64,000 nucleotides of DNA from Geminicoccaceae bacterium (GTDB lineage Bacteria; Pseudomonadota; Alphaproteobacteria; Geminicoccales; Geminicoccaceae): the NCBI GenBank assembly GCA_020638495.1, contig JACKIN010000017.1, positions 1 to 64,000 on the forward strand. Direction: 5' to 3'. Both the position numbers and the translations under genes were made by a program. The notes beneath the pieces are model-generated. The model ran no database searches, had not been told where the DNA came from, and was given only the letters and a program-made list of their open reading frames with translations. Below, in pieces: positions 17,408 to 26,327 of the stretch. Each line of letters begins with the position of its first letter. The stretch's first letter is position 1.

Positions 17408-17710
17408 TCAGTCGAACGGCAGCTCTTCGCCGGCGAGCTCGGCCCAGCGCAGCTTGAAGACATGCCATTCCGCCTCGCCGGCATCGGTGAAGACGAGGTT
17501 GGTCGGGCGCGGGGGGCTTGCGCCGGGCTCCATCACCGCCAGCGTCCAGGATTCGCCCCATTGCCGGGGCATCAGGACGAAGTGGGGGCGCTTCGGGTCG
17601 GGCCGGCGCATCAGGTTCAGGAGATATTGCAGGTCCGGGCGATGCTCGCCGAACGGATTGGCCTTGAACTCCCGGGCGAGGTCGAGGCGAGACTTGTCGA
17701 AGCTGTACAT
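17408..17710 (-). CDS. Candidate small (alpha) subunit of dimethylformamidase-like enzyme
   Basis: A 100-residue protein with an ATG at 17710 overlapping the end of the permease gene region by near-abutment (3 bp). It has no signal peptide or membrane span and is rich in Arg, Glu, Trp and Pro. It contains KANPFGEHRPDLQYLLNLMR (residues 16-35), a central tryptophan-rich strand pair (RQWGESWTLAVME, 49-61) and a C-terminal helix FTDAGEAEWHVFKLRWAEL. As recalled, the 132-residue alpha subunit of dimethylformamidase has the same order of elements: an ANPFG segment, a leucine/asparagine-rich helix, a tryptophan-containing strand and a helix ending in F-L-R-R. Placement directly before the large-subunit gene supports the call. 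The product is shorter than the known subunit. An unrelated DUF is possible. Confidence 0.6.
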   Translation of the reverse strand: MYSFDKSRLDLAREFKANPFGEHRPDLQYLLNLMRRPDPKRPHFVLMPRQWGESWTLAVMEPGASPPRPTNLVFTDAGEAEWHVFKLRWAELAGEELPFD

Positions 17711-17713
17711 CGT

Positions 17714-18601
17714 TCAACCCTTGACGCCGCCGACCTGCAGGCCCTGGACGACGAATCTTTGCAGCAACAGGACGAGAATGACCGATGGCAGCATGGCCAG
17801 GAGGCAGATCGCCATCATCAGGTTGAAGAAGACATGCACGTCGCCGACCAGGCTGGCGATGACCACGGGCAGTGTCATGAACTCGGCGCGCGAATTGAGG
17901 ATCAAGGGGATCAGCAGCTCGTGCCAGGAGATGATGAACATGATCGCCCCGCACGAGGCGAGCCCCGGCGCCGAGAGCGGCAAGGTGATGCGCCAGAATG
18001 CGCTGAAATGCGTGCAGCCGTCGATGCGCGCCGCATCCTCGAGCTCGCGCGGGATGGTGGCGAAATACGGCGCCAGCATCAGGATCGCATAAGGCAGGAG
18101 GAACCCTGTAAGCGCCACGATCACGCCGCTCAGCGAGTTCAGCATGCCGAAATTGCGAAAGGTCACGTAGAGCGGAATCATCAGGACGATGATCGGCACG
18201 AAGCGCGCCATGACGTTGAGGTTCATCAGCCAGATCGTCCAGCCGAAGCGCAGCCGGGCCACCGTGTAGGCCGAGAGCGAGCCGAAGACGAGCGTCAAAA
18301 TGGTGACCGAAGTCGCCACGATCACGCTGTTGGCAAAGGCGCGGTGAAAGCTCTTCACGTTGTCCGGCAGGTAGGTCACCTGCTCGAAGATCTTGCCGCG
18401 CTGCTCGCCGCCGGAGAGGATGACGAGGAAATTGTCGAAGGTCCACTCGGCCGGCAGGATCGCCTGGGTGTCGGCCTGCAGCATCTTCTCCGATTGCAGC
18501 GAGCCGATGGTGACGGCCACGATCGGCAGCAGGAAGAAGGCGATCACCAGTACATTGGCGAAATGCAGGAGGATCTGGGCGATCGGCGATGGCTTGAGCA
18601 C
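17714..18601 (-). CDS. Carbohydrate ABC transporter permease (MalG type)
   Basis: A 295-residue permease with six predicted membrane spans, the normal size. The start is a GTG at 18601, four bases after the upstream permease stop. The first TM is VLVIAFFLLPIVAVTIGSL, the periplasmic loop is WTFDNFLVIL, and the EAA loop is ELEDAARIDGCTHFSAFWRI. The C-terminus VVQGLQVGGVKG is the standard ending of this family. It pairs with the permease at 18606-19550 and the Tat-exported binding protein at 19577-20926. No ATPase is encoded with this set; the one at 10164-11222 is the likely partner. The candidate amidohydrolase small subunit starts three bases after its stop. Confidence 0.92.
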   Translation of the reverse strand: MLKPSPIAQILLHFANVLVIAFFLLPIVAVTIGSLQSEKMLQADTQAILPAEWTFDNFLVILSGGEQRGKIFEQVTYLPDNVKSFHRAFANSVIVATSVTILTLVFGSLSAYTVARLRFGWTIWLMNLNVMARFVPIIVLMIPLYVTFRNFGMLNSLSGVIVALTGFLLPYAILMLAPYFATIPRELEDAARIDGCTHFSAFWRITLPLSAPGLASCGAIMFIISWHELLIPLILNSRAEFMTLPVVIASLVGDVHVFFNLMMAICLLAMLPSVILVLLLQRFVVQGLQVGGVKG

Positions 18602-18605
18602 GACG

Positions 18606-19550
18606 CTACTCGACCCGCCGGTAGATCATGCGGACATAGACGAGCGCCAGGATGCCGACCAGCATCGCCAGGAGATAGGCGGAGGCCGAGCCGAGACCGA
18701 TGTCGAACGGCGGCGCGAAGGACTTGCGGTAGCTGTACCAGGCAGCCACCCAGGTCGCATCGCCGGGGCCGCCCTGGGTGATCGCCAGGATCTCCTCGAA
18801 GACGGCGAAGGCGAACGACGTGCGCAGCACGAGGATGACGACGATGATCGGCGTCAGGAGCGGCAGGGTGATGTGCCAGAACCGGCGCCAGGCATTGGCG
18901 CCGTCGACTGCCGCCGCCTCGTGCAGCTCCTTGTTGATGCCCTGCAACGCGGCATGGACGAGCAGAATGGCGAAAGGCAACGTGCGCCAGACATAGGGAA
19001 CAGTGATGGCGAAGAGTGCCGTGTCCGGGTTGCCGGCCCAGTTGATCGGCTCGGTGATCACTCCCAGGGTGAAGAGGATGCGGTTCAGGAAGCCGAACTG
19101 GTAGCTGTACATGAACGACCAGACGAGGCCGTTGGCGATCGGCGGCACCGCGTAGGGAACGAGCATCAGGATGCGGGTGACCCGCGATGTCCAGATGCCC
19201 TGCTGGTTGATCAGGAGGGCGATCGCCACCGCCAGCACGATCTCGGCGACGACGACGATGGCGCTGAAGGTGAAGGTGTTGAGAAGCGCCTTCTGGAACA
19301 GCGGATCGGTCAGGACGCGCTCGTAGTTGAGCAGACCAACAAACGGGAAGACGCCGCTGCGTAGCTGGCCCGGACCTACCTGGTGGAAGGAGAGGAAACC
19401 CGCGTAGTAGATCGGATAGGCCAGCACCAGGGCCAGGATGAGGATTGTCGGGACGTTCATGACCACCGCGAGCGAACGCGGCGAGAGTTCCCGCCCCGAC
19501 GCGGCCCCGCTGGCCGCGTCGGTGTTCCGTCTTTCTGCGTCCGCTGCCAA
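18606..19550 (-). CDS. Carbohydrate ABC transporter permease (MalF/UgpA type)
   Basis: A permease of about 314 residues. The start chosen is the TTG at 19550, because an AGAGG site lies upstream and it avoids overlapping the binding-protein gene; the open frame extends upstream into that gene, and an ATG at 19460 is an alternative giving 284 residues. The first TM is TILILALVLAYPIYYAGFLSF, followed by six spans in all, without the insertions seen in the permease at 12273-13412. The EAA loop is ELHEAAAVDGANAWRRFWHI. The segment ITQGGPGDATWV near the end is family-typical. It is the second gene of the leftward run that begins at 20926. Confidence 0.9.
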   Translation of the reverse strand: MAADAERRNTDAASGAASGRELSPRSLAVVMNVPTILILALVLAYPIYYAGFLSFHQVGPGQLRSGVFPFVGLLNYERVLTDPLFQKALLNTFTFSAIVVVAEIVLAVAIALLINQQGIWTSRVTRILMLVPYAVPPIANGLVWSFMYSYQFGFLNRILFTLGVITEPINWAGNPDTALFAITVPYVWRTLPFAILLVHAALQGINKELHEAAAVDGANAWRRFWHITLPLLTPIIVVILVLRTSFAFAVFEEILAITQGGPGDATWVAAWYSYRKSFAPPFDIGLGSASAYLLAMLVGILALVYVRMIYRRVE

Positions 19551-19576
19551 TATCCGACCTCTGCCGCGAACCGGGC

Positions 19577-20926
19577 TCAGCCGCGCTTCGCCTCGTCGAC
19601 CGCGGCCGTCAGGATATCGCAGCACTGATCGGCATCGATCTGCCCGGTCAGGCAGTTCTGCACCTCGATATTGAGCCGATCGGTCCAGGGGAAGTGCCAG
19701 GGCTCGTTGACCGAGCTCACCACCTCACCCAGGTAGGTGGCCTTGCCCCACATATCCAGGATTGCGTCGACGTCACCCCACTGCGCCCAGCTCTCGCGGA
19801 TGATGTCGCTTTCCATCACCGACTGGTAGCCGCTGCCGAGCATGGCATCCTTGGCGAGATTGACAGCCTGCGTGTACTCGCCATCCTTGGTCCTGCCGCC
19901 GAGATACTGCAGCAGCTTCCATGCCCAGTCACGGTCACGGGTGCCGGTCGACAGGAAGTAGACATGGGTGACACCGATGGTCCGCCCGTCACCGGGGAAG
20001 CCGTGGACCTTGACCCGGCCGGCAATCGGCGACTGCTCAGGGTCGTTGACGATGCTCAGACCATAGTGGTGGTTGGGCCCGCGATACAGGTTCTTGCCGG
20101 CGCTGAACGCCTTGGCCGACGACGTGAACTGGACCTTCAGCGATTCCGGGTCGGCCAGCTCCTCCTCGAAGGTCTTGGCCCACCAGCGCAGGGTCTCGCG
20201 CGCCACTGAGCCCGGCCCCAGGGCCGGCGTGCCGTCCGGCTCGAAGAACGTGCCGCCACGATTCCAGGTCAGTGAGTACCAGGTGCCCGGCAACTGCTCG
20301 AGGCCGACGCCGGCGACCCAGAGGATCGGGTGCTGGCTGACACCGTCCTTCTTCGCCTTGCGCAGCTGCTCAATCAGCTCGTCATAGTCCTGGAAGGGTT
20401 CGAGGCCAGCCTGCTCGAGCAGGTCCTCGTAGTAGTTCCAGACCCAGATCGCCGAGAAATAGGGCAGCCCCATGACCTGGCCGTTCTGCACGGCGACCTG
20501 CTTGGTGAAGGGGCTGAAGTCAGCGACATACTCCTCGATCCCCGGCAGGCCGTCGAGCGGCTCGACCAGACCCTGCTGGATGAAGTTGGGAAAGGAGAAG
20601 GGCGAGGACTGCGAGACGTCGATGTAGTCGCCGCTCGCGAACATCGTCATGAGCTTGGCCGGATGGTCGTTGAACGACGAGATCACCGACTCGACCGGCA
20701 CGCCCCAGTCTTCCTCGAACCTGGTAGCGAGCTGGCTGTAGATGTCGCCATAGGTCCAGACGACGAAGTTCAGGAGGTCGACCTCGCTCGGCGGCCGATC
20801 GGCCCAGGTCGCGGCCAGTGGCGATCTGGCGAGACCGCCCATGCCAGCCAGCGTGGCGGCACCGGCCGCCGAGCCGAGCAGCCGGCGGCGGCTCAGATCA
20901 TATTTTGTATTGGGCAAGTCACGCAT
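19577..20926 (-). CDS. Tat-exported extracellular solute-binding protein
   Basis: A 449-residue family-1 binding protein. The ATG at 20926 follows GGGAGTAG. The N-terminus carries a twin-arginine motif SRRRLLG followed by a weakly hydrophobic stretch (SAAGAATLAGMGGLARSPLAA), so export is probably through Tat and the protein folds before secretion. The mature part begins DLLNFVVWTYGDIYSQLATR and includes FSAIWVWNYYEDLLEQAGLE, both usual for sugar-class binding proteins. Two adjacent cysteines (residues about 436-437, QCCDIL) near the C-terminus are unusual for a periplasmic protein. It heads a run of nine leftward genes down to the shared ATPase at 10164. Confidence 0.88.
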   Translation of the reverse strand: MRDLPNTKYDLSRRRLLGSAAGAATLAGMGGLARSPLAATWADRPPSEVDLLNFVVWTYGDIYSQLATRFEEDWGVPVESVISSFNDHPAKLMTMFASGDYIDVSQSSPFSFPNFIQQGLVEPLDGLPGIEEYVADFSPFTKQVAVQNGQVMGLPYFSAIWVWNYYEDLLEQAGLEPFQDYDELIEQLRKAKKDGVSQHPILWVAGVGLEQLPGTWYSLTWNRGGTFFEPDGTPALGPGSVARETLRWWAKTFEEELADPESLKVQFTSSAKAFSAGKNLYRGPNHHYGLSIVNDPEQSPIAGRVKVHGFPGDGRTIGVTHVYFLSTGTRDRDWAWKLLQYLGGRTKDGEYTQAVNLAKDAMLGSGYQSVMESDIIRESWAQWGDVDAILDMWGKATYLGEVVSSVNEPWHFPWTDRLNIEVQNCLTGQIDADQCCDILTAAVDEAKRG

Positions 20927-20960
20927 GCCAACTACTCCCGGACCGGTTGTCGTCGTTGCA

Positions 20961-20968
20961 GCGTACGC
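20961..20968. promoter_or_regulatory. GCGTACGC palindrome in binding-protein leader
   Basis: A perfect 8-bp palindrome flanked by near-symmetric TTGC and GCAA arms (20956-20970), about 35 bp upstream of the Tat binding-protein start. It could be an operator for the regulator of this transporter run. No regulator gene is adjacent, and the arms are not perfectly spaced. Confidence 0.25.
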
Positions 20969-21001
20969 AAGCAAGGGCCACTTGCGCTAAGAAAATCTTT
21001 C

Positions 21002-21023
21002 TGAGGCTATAGGTCTCGCCTCA
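21002..21023. promoter_or_regulatory. TGAGGC/GCCTCA inverted repeat in intergenic region
   Basis: Arms TGAGGC (21002-21007) and GCCTCA (21018-21023) are perfect, with a 10-bp centre, in the 169-bp gap between the phytanoyl-CoA-dioxygenase-like gene (stop at 21096) and the binding-protein start (20926). It sits 76-97 bp upstream of the latter. Either an operator or a hairpin at the end of the preceding transcript is possible. A second short hairpin (about 21032-21052) follows. Confidence 0.3.
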
Positions 21024-21095
21024 ACCCGAATGCTGCCGACGGTATCGGCGGCTGTCAATGCCGGATAACGGTGCTGCCGCGGAAAACTGGCCGCG

Positions 21096-22031
21096 TCAGC
21101 AGGTGACGTTCTTGCCCTCGCTGCCGAAGGCCTCGAGCCGTTCCGCGTCCTCGATCAAGACAGCATCGGCCGGGCGATAGTGGTACTGGACGGCCCAGCG
21201 GAAGCTGTCGGTCTGGTTGGTCGGCGTGCCATGCGGGATCTTGCCGTCGAAGAGCAGCACGTCGCCCGGCCGCATCGGCACGGCAACCCGCCCGCTGGTC
21301 GCCACGTCGGTATCGCAGATCTGCCAGTCGCGACGCTTGAAATGGAGGCGCGGGCCTTCCTTGTGGCCGCCGGCCAGCATGTGCATGCAGCCGTTTTCCG
21401 GAGTCACCTCGCCCATCGGGATCCAGACGCCGACGATCGGCGTGTCGATTGCCACGTTGAAATAGGCGTGATCCTGGTGCCAGGGCTTCTCCCGGCCGCG
21501 CGCCGGCTTGACCAGCGCCATGTCCTGGAAGAGCTCGCTCGACCCGCCGGTCAACCGGTCGACCAGCGCCATGATCGCCGGATGGCGGGCAAGCTGACCC
21601 AGCGCCGGATGGCGGCGGAAGAAGCCCATGAACTTGCGCACATGGCGCGCGCGGAGGTCGGGCTCGACATCGGGCAGGCGGTCGGCCTCCTGGCCCGGCG
21701 CGAAGCCGACGCCGCCGACCTTGCCGTCGATCTCGCGATCCAGACTCGGATCGAGGCGGATATGGTCCCTGAGCGCCCCCTCGTACCAGATCCCCCAGCA
21801 GTCGGGCGCGTCGCTCAGCGCCATGGCCTCGAGCTCGGCCCGGGCGGCCACCACCTCCTCGACCGGCAGCAGGCCGCGCACCATGAGGAAGCCGTCCTCG
21901 CGAAACCGGTCGAGCGCTTCCGGCGCGGCCGTGGCCGGTACACCTTCGTCGAAGCGCTCGAAGTCATAGAGTCCGGGCTCGTAGTCCGGGATCTTCGGCT
22001 CGAAGAAAACACGCGGTGCGCTCGCCGCCAT
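21096..22031 (-). CDS. Phytanoyl-CoA dioxygenase (PhyH) family protein
   Basis: A 311-residue member of the non-haem Fe(II)/2-oxoglutarate dioxygenase family. The facial triad is visible as H185-Q-D187 in WHQDHAYF and the distal H267 in KIPHGTPTNQ; R278 in SFRWAVQYHY is positioned to bind 2-oxoglutarate. The upstream segment FREDGFLMVRGLLPVEEV (residues about 43-60) is the usual PhyH N-terminal pattern, and ENGCMHMLAGGHKEGP is the conserved core. Bacterial relatives hydroxylate diverse small molecules, including ectoine, phosphonates and amino acid derivatives; substrate is unknown here. It starts 18 bp after the last gene of the oligopeptide ABC operon and is probably co-transcribed, suggesting that it acts on the imported compound. 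Confidence 0.86.
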   Translation of the reverse strand: MAASAPRVFFEPKIPDYEPGLYDFERFDEGVPATAAPEALDRFREDGFLMVRGLLPVEEVVAARAELEAMALSDAPDCWGIWYEGALRDHIRLDPSLDREIDGKVGGVGFAPGQEADRLPDVEPDLRARHVRKFMGFFRRHPALGQLARHPAIMALVDRLTGGSSELFQDMALVKPARGREKPWHQDHAYFNVAIDTPIVGVWIPMGEVTPENGCMHMLAGGHKEGPRLHFKRRDWQICDTDVATSGRVAVPMRPGDVLLFDGKIPHGTPTNQTDSFRWAVQYHYRPADAVLIEDAERLEAFGSEGKNVTC

Positions 22032-22049
22032 GGCTCGGGTCTCCAGGGT

Positions 22050-23086
<1,037 letters not shown>

Positions 23087-23090
<4 letters not shown>

Positions 23091-24127
23091 TCGGCACGCT
23101 CCAGCAGACCCGCAGGCAGTGCCGGGACCCCGCTCCCGCCATAGAGGAAGCAGCTCACCGCATGCCGCGCGCCGAGGTGTGTGGGCTCGGGCAGGCTGCG
23201 GTCGCAGCGGCCGGCGATCGCGTCGGCGCAACGCGGGTGGAAGGGGCAACCAGCGGGCCGGGCATAGGGGTGCGGGATCGAGCCCTCGATGGTGCGCAGG
23301 CGCGAGCGCGGCTCGGCGAGGACGCTCGGGATCGATTGCAGGAGCGAGCGGGTATAGGGGTGGGCCGGGTCGTGGAAGATCGTCTCGACCGGCCCCTGCT
23401 CGACGTCGCGGCCGAGATACATGACGACCACATCGTCCGCCATCTCGGCAATCACACCCATGTCGTGGGTGATGAGGATCACCGCCAGCCCCTGCTCGGC
23501 CTGCAGCTTGCGCAGGAGGTCGAGGATCTGGGCCTGGGTGGTGACGTCGAGGGCGGTGGTGGGCTCGTCGGCGATCAGGATGCGCGGCTCGGCGGCGAGT
23601 GCCAGGGCGATCATCACCCGCTGGCGCAGGCCGCCCGATAGCTCGAACGAGTAGCTGTCGACCCGTTGGGCGGGGCGCGGGATGCCGACCAGGGTCAGAA
23701 GCTCGACCGCGCGATCCCGGGCCGCCTTCTTGCTCATGTCCGAATGGAGGCGAATGGCCTCGATCAACTGGTTGCCGATGGTATGGAAGGAAGAGAGCGA
23801 GCTCATCGGCTCCTGGAAGACATAGCCGATCTCGCCGCCGCGGACCTCGCGCATCTCCCGGCCCTGGCCATCGAGCTTCACCAGGTCGACGACCGAGCCG
23901 TCCGGCCGCCGCAGCAGAATTTCGCCACTTTCGACGCGGCCGGGACGCTCGACGATCCGCAGGATCGAGCGCGCGGTGACGCTCTTGCCGCAGCCCGATT
24001 CGCCGACGATGCCGAGCGTATGGCCGGGCTCGAGGTCGAAGGACGCGCCGTCGACGGCCCGCACGATCCCCTCGTCCTGGTGGAACCAGGTGCAGAGCCG
24101 GCGGACGGAGAGGATCGGCTCAGCCAT
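23087..24127 (-). CDS. Oligopeptide-type ABC transporter ATP-binding protein (DppD/OppD type)
   Basis: A 346-residue ATPase with ATG at 24127, overlapping the end of the permease gene by eight bases. Walker A GESGCGKS is at residues 42-49, the Q-loop is FQEPMSSLSSFHTIG, the signature LSGGLRQRVMIALAL, Walker B ILIADEPTTALDVTTQ and the H-loop THDMGVIAEMADDV. The C-terminal domain has the family cysteine cluster PAGCPFHPRCADAIAGRC, which in related proteins can hold an iron-sulfur cluster. It forms a heteromeric ATPase pair with the downstream gene. Confidence 0.94.
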
Positions 24128-25256
24128 AGGGATCGGCTGCGTCCCTGAGGCCGTCGCCGAGGAAGTTGAAGGCGAGGATCACGACGATCACCGGAATCGC
24201 CGCCATGAGCAGCCAGGGGGCGATGGCCAGGGCCTGGATGTTCTGCGCATCCTGCAGCAGCACGCCCCAGCTGATCGCCGGCGGCCGCAGGCCGAGGCCG
24301 AGGAAGGAGAGCGTGGTCTCGCTGATGATCATCGCCGGCAGGGCGAGGCTGACGGCGGCGATGATGTGCGACAGGAAGGACGGCACCATGTGGCGGAAGA
24401 TGATCCGCAGCTGCGAGGCGCCGGCGAGCTCGGCAGCCATCACGAAATCCTCCTCGCGCAGCGAGAGGAAACGGCCACGCACCACGCGCGCGAGCTCGGT
24501 CCAGCCGATCAGCGAGATGATCACGGTGATCGCCAGATAGACCTGGAGCACGCTCCAGGTAGCCGGCAATGCCGCGGCGAGGCCCATCCACAAGGGAATC
24601 GTGGGTATCGAGCGGAGGATCTCGATGACGCGCTGGATCACCGTGTCGATCCACCCGCCATACATCCCCGAGATGCCGCCGAGCAGCACGCCGAGGAAGA
24701 GCGAGATGGCGACGCCGGCGAGGCCGATGAAGAGCGAGGTCCGGGTCGCCAGCACGAGCCGGGACCAGAAATCGCGGCCGAGCTGGTCGGTGCCGAGGAG
24801 GAAGAGCGCTTCCTCGGGAGCACCGCGATCGAGGCCGAGCAGATGCAGGTTGGTCTCGAAAAGGCCGAGAAGGCGGTAGGGATAGCCGTCGACGAAGAGC
24901 TCCAGGTAGCGCTTGTCCTCGGGGTCGGCCACATAGACGAGACGGAAGGTCTTCATGTCGCGCTTGCCCTCGAGCGCGAAGACGTGGGGGCGGAAGCTGC
25001 CGTCCGCGTCGAACCAGTGGATTTCCTGGGGCGGGATGTAGCTTCGGGCGGCGAGCGTGGCATAGGGATCGTTGGTGGCGAGGAAGTCCGCGAGGACCGC
25101 GACGAGATAGAAGAAGAGCACGATGACGCCGCTGGCCACGGCCACCTTGTGCCGGCGAAACCGCCACCACGTGAGCTGGAGCTGGGTCGCGACCGCGACC
25201 TTCTCCTCGGCCGCCGTCGTCACCGGCGCGGCTGCCGTCGAGATAGCGGCGCTCAC
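24120..25256 (-). CDS. Oligopeptide-type ABC transporter permease (DppC type) with periplasmic insertion
   Basis: A 378-residue inner-membrane permease. The GTG at 25256 overlaps the stop of the upstream permease (GTGA); the longer open frame is a shadow. After TM1 (VASGVIVLFFYLVAVLADFL) there is a region of about 100 residues before TM2, longer than in ordinary DppC proteins (about 300 residues). It contains FDADGSFRPHVFALEG and DKRYLELFVDGYPYRLLG and should face the periplasm. The rest is standard: GTDQLGRDFWSRL, WTELARVVRGRFLSL and GASQLRIIFRHMVPSFLS. The permease at 57122-58258 has the same insertion, marking a shared subfamily. Confidence 0.92.
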   Translation of the reverse strand: MSAAISTAAAPVTTAAEEKVAVATQLQLTWWRFRRHKVAVASGVIVLFFYLVAVLADFLATNDPYATLAARSYIPPQEIHWFDADGSFRPHVFALEGKRDMKTFRLVYVADPEDKRYLELFVDGYPYRLLGLFETNLHLLGLDRGAPEEALFLLGTDQLGRDFWSRLVLATRTSLFIGLAGVAISLFLGVLLGGISGMYGGWIDTVIQRVIEILRSIPTIPLWMGLAAALPATWSVLQVYLAITVIISLIGWTELARVVRGRFLSLREEDFVMAAELAGASQLRIIFRHMVPSFLSHIIAAVSLALPAMIISETTLSFLGLGLRPPAISWGVLLQDAQNIQALAIAPWLLMAAIPVIVVILAFNFLGDGLRDAADPYG

Positions 25257-26245
25257 CCGTGCATGCCCGCACGGATGCGTGGATCGATCCACATGAGCAT
25301 CAGGTCCGAGAGGAACGTGCCGATCACGGTGAGCACGCCAAGGAGCAGCACGATGGCACCGGCGAGGAACATGTCCTGGGCCACCAGCGCCCGGAGCAGG
25401 AGCGGCCCCACGGTCGGGAGCGAGAGCACGAGCGAGACCACGATGCTGCCGGAAACCACGAACGGCAGCAGGTAGCCGATGGTGCTGGCGAAGGGGTTGA
25501 GCGCCGCGCGCACCGGGTATTTCATGATCACCCGCCATTCCTGCAGCCCGCGCGCCCGGGCCGTGGTGACGTAGGGGCGGCGCAGCTCGTCGAGCAGGTT
25601 GGCGCGCATGATGCGGATCAGCTGGGCGGTCCCGGCGAGGGCCAGGATGAAGGCCGGTAGCGGCAGGTGGCTCATCAAATCCCAGACCTTGTCCCAGGAC
25701 CAGGGGGCCAGGTCATACTCCGGCGAGAACAGGCCGCCGATATTGGCGCCGAAATACTTGAAGCCCAGATACATGATGATGAGGGCGAGGAGGAAATTGG
25801 GCACGGCGAGGCCGATGAACCCGATCAGGGTGAAGATGTAGTCGGCGATCGAATACTGCCGCACGGCGGAATAGATGCCGATCGGCAGGGCGATGCCCCA
25901 GGTCAGGATGATGGCGGCGATCGAGATGACGATGGTGAGCCAGAGCCGGTCGCCGATCACCTCGAGCACCGGCCGGCCCCATTCCATCGACATGCCGAAG
26001 TCACCCTGCAGCACACGGCCCATCCACTTGCCGTACTGCACCCAGATCGGCCGGTTGAGCCCGTACTGCTCGCGCATGGCATCCGCCTCGGCGGCGCTGA
26101 CCATCGAGCCCGAGGCCGAAAGATTGGCGATGTAGCTGTTGACGAAATCGCCGGGCGGCAACTGGATGATGATGAACGAGATGACCGAGATCGCCCAGCA
26201 GGTGACGAGTGCCAGGACGAGACGACGCGTGATGTAGGTGATCAC
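25253..26245 (-). CDS. Oligopeptide-type ABC transporter permease (DppB type)
   Basis: A 330-residue permease starting at a GTG (26245) without a clear Shine-Dalgarno sequence; translation may depend on the upstream stem-loop region. The N-terminal TM (LVLALVTCWAISVISFIIIQLPPGDF) carries the family motif ending PPGDF. EQYGLNRPIWVQYGKW and the cytoplasmic RANLLDELRRPYVTTARARG loop are typical of DppB. Six membrane spans are predicted. It forms the channel with the DppC-type protein encoded by the overlapping downstream gene. Confidence 0.93.
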   Translation of the reverse strand: MITYITRRLVLALVTCWAISVISFIIIQLPPGDFVNSYIANLSASGSMVSAAEADAMREQYGLNRPIWVQYGKWMGRVLQGDFGMSMEWGRPVLEVIGDRLWLTIVISIAAIILTWGIALPIGIYSAVRQYSIADYIFTLIGFIGLAVPNFLLALIIMYLGFKYFGANIGGLFSPEYDLAPWSWDKVWDLMSHLPLPAFILALAGTAQLIRIMRANLLDELRRPYVTTARARGLQEWRVIMKYPVRAALNPFASTIGYLLPFVVSGSIVVSLVLSLPTVGPLLLRALVAQDMFLAGAIVLLLGVLTVIGTFLSDLMLMWIDPRIRAGMHG

Positions 26246-26263
26246 GGGCTAATGGGCACCATC

Positions 26264-26293
26264 CGCTCCCTCCCTGCGAACAGGAAGGGAGCG
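26264..26293 (-). promoter_or_regulatory. Strong stem-loop between binding protein and permease
   Basis: CGCTCCCT (26264-26271) pairs with AGGGAGCG (26286-26293); after one mismatch, CCTG pairs with CAGG around a CGAA tetraloop. The 12-bp stem fills most of the 82-bp gap between the oligopeptide-binding protein and its first permease. This is the usual place for a hairpin that stabilises binding-protein mRNA or reduces read-through. There is no T-run on the transcribed strand, so processing or stabilisation is likelier than full termination. Confidence 0.6.
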
Positions 26294-26327
26294 AGACGGA
26301 AGCTCAGCATGCGAGACGACCGGCACG

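Noticed and set aside
21032..21052. Hairpin GCCGA-CGGTA-TCGGC as an intrinsic terminator
   Set aside because: The stem is only 5 bp and no T-tract follows on either strand.
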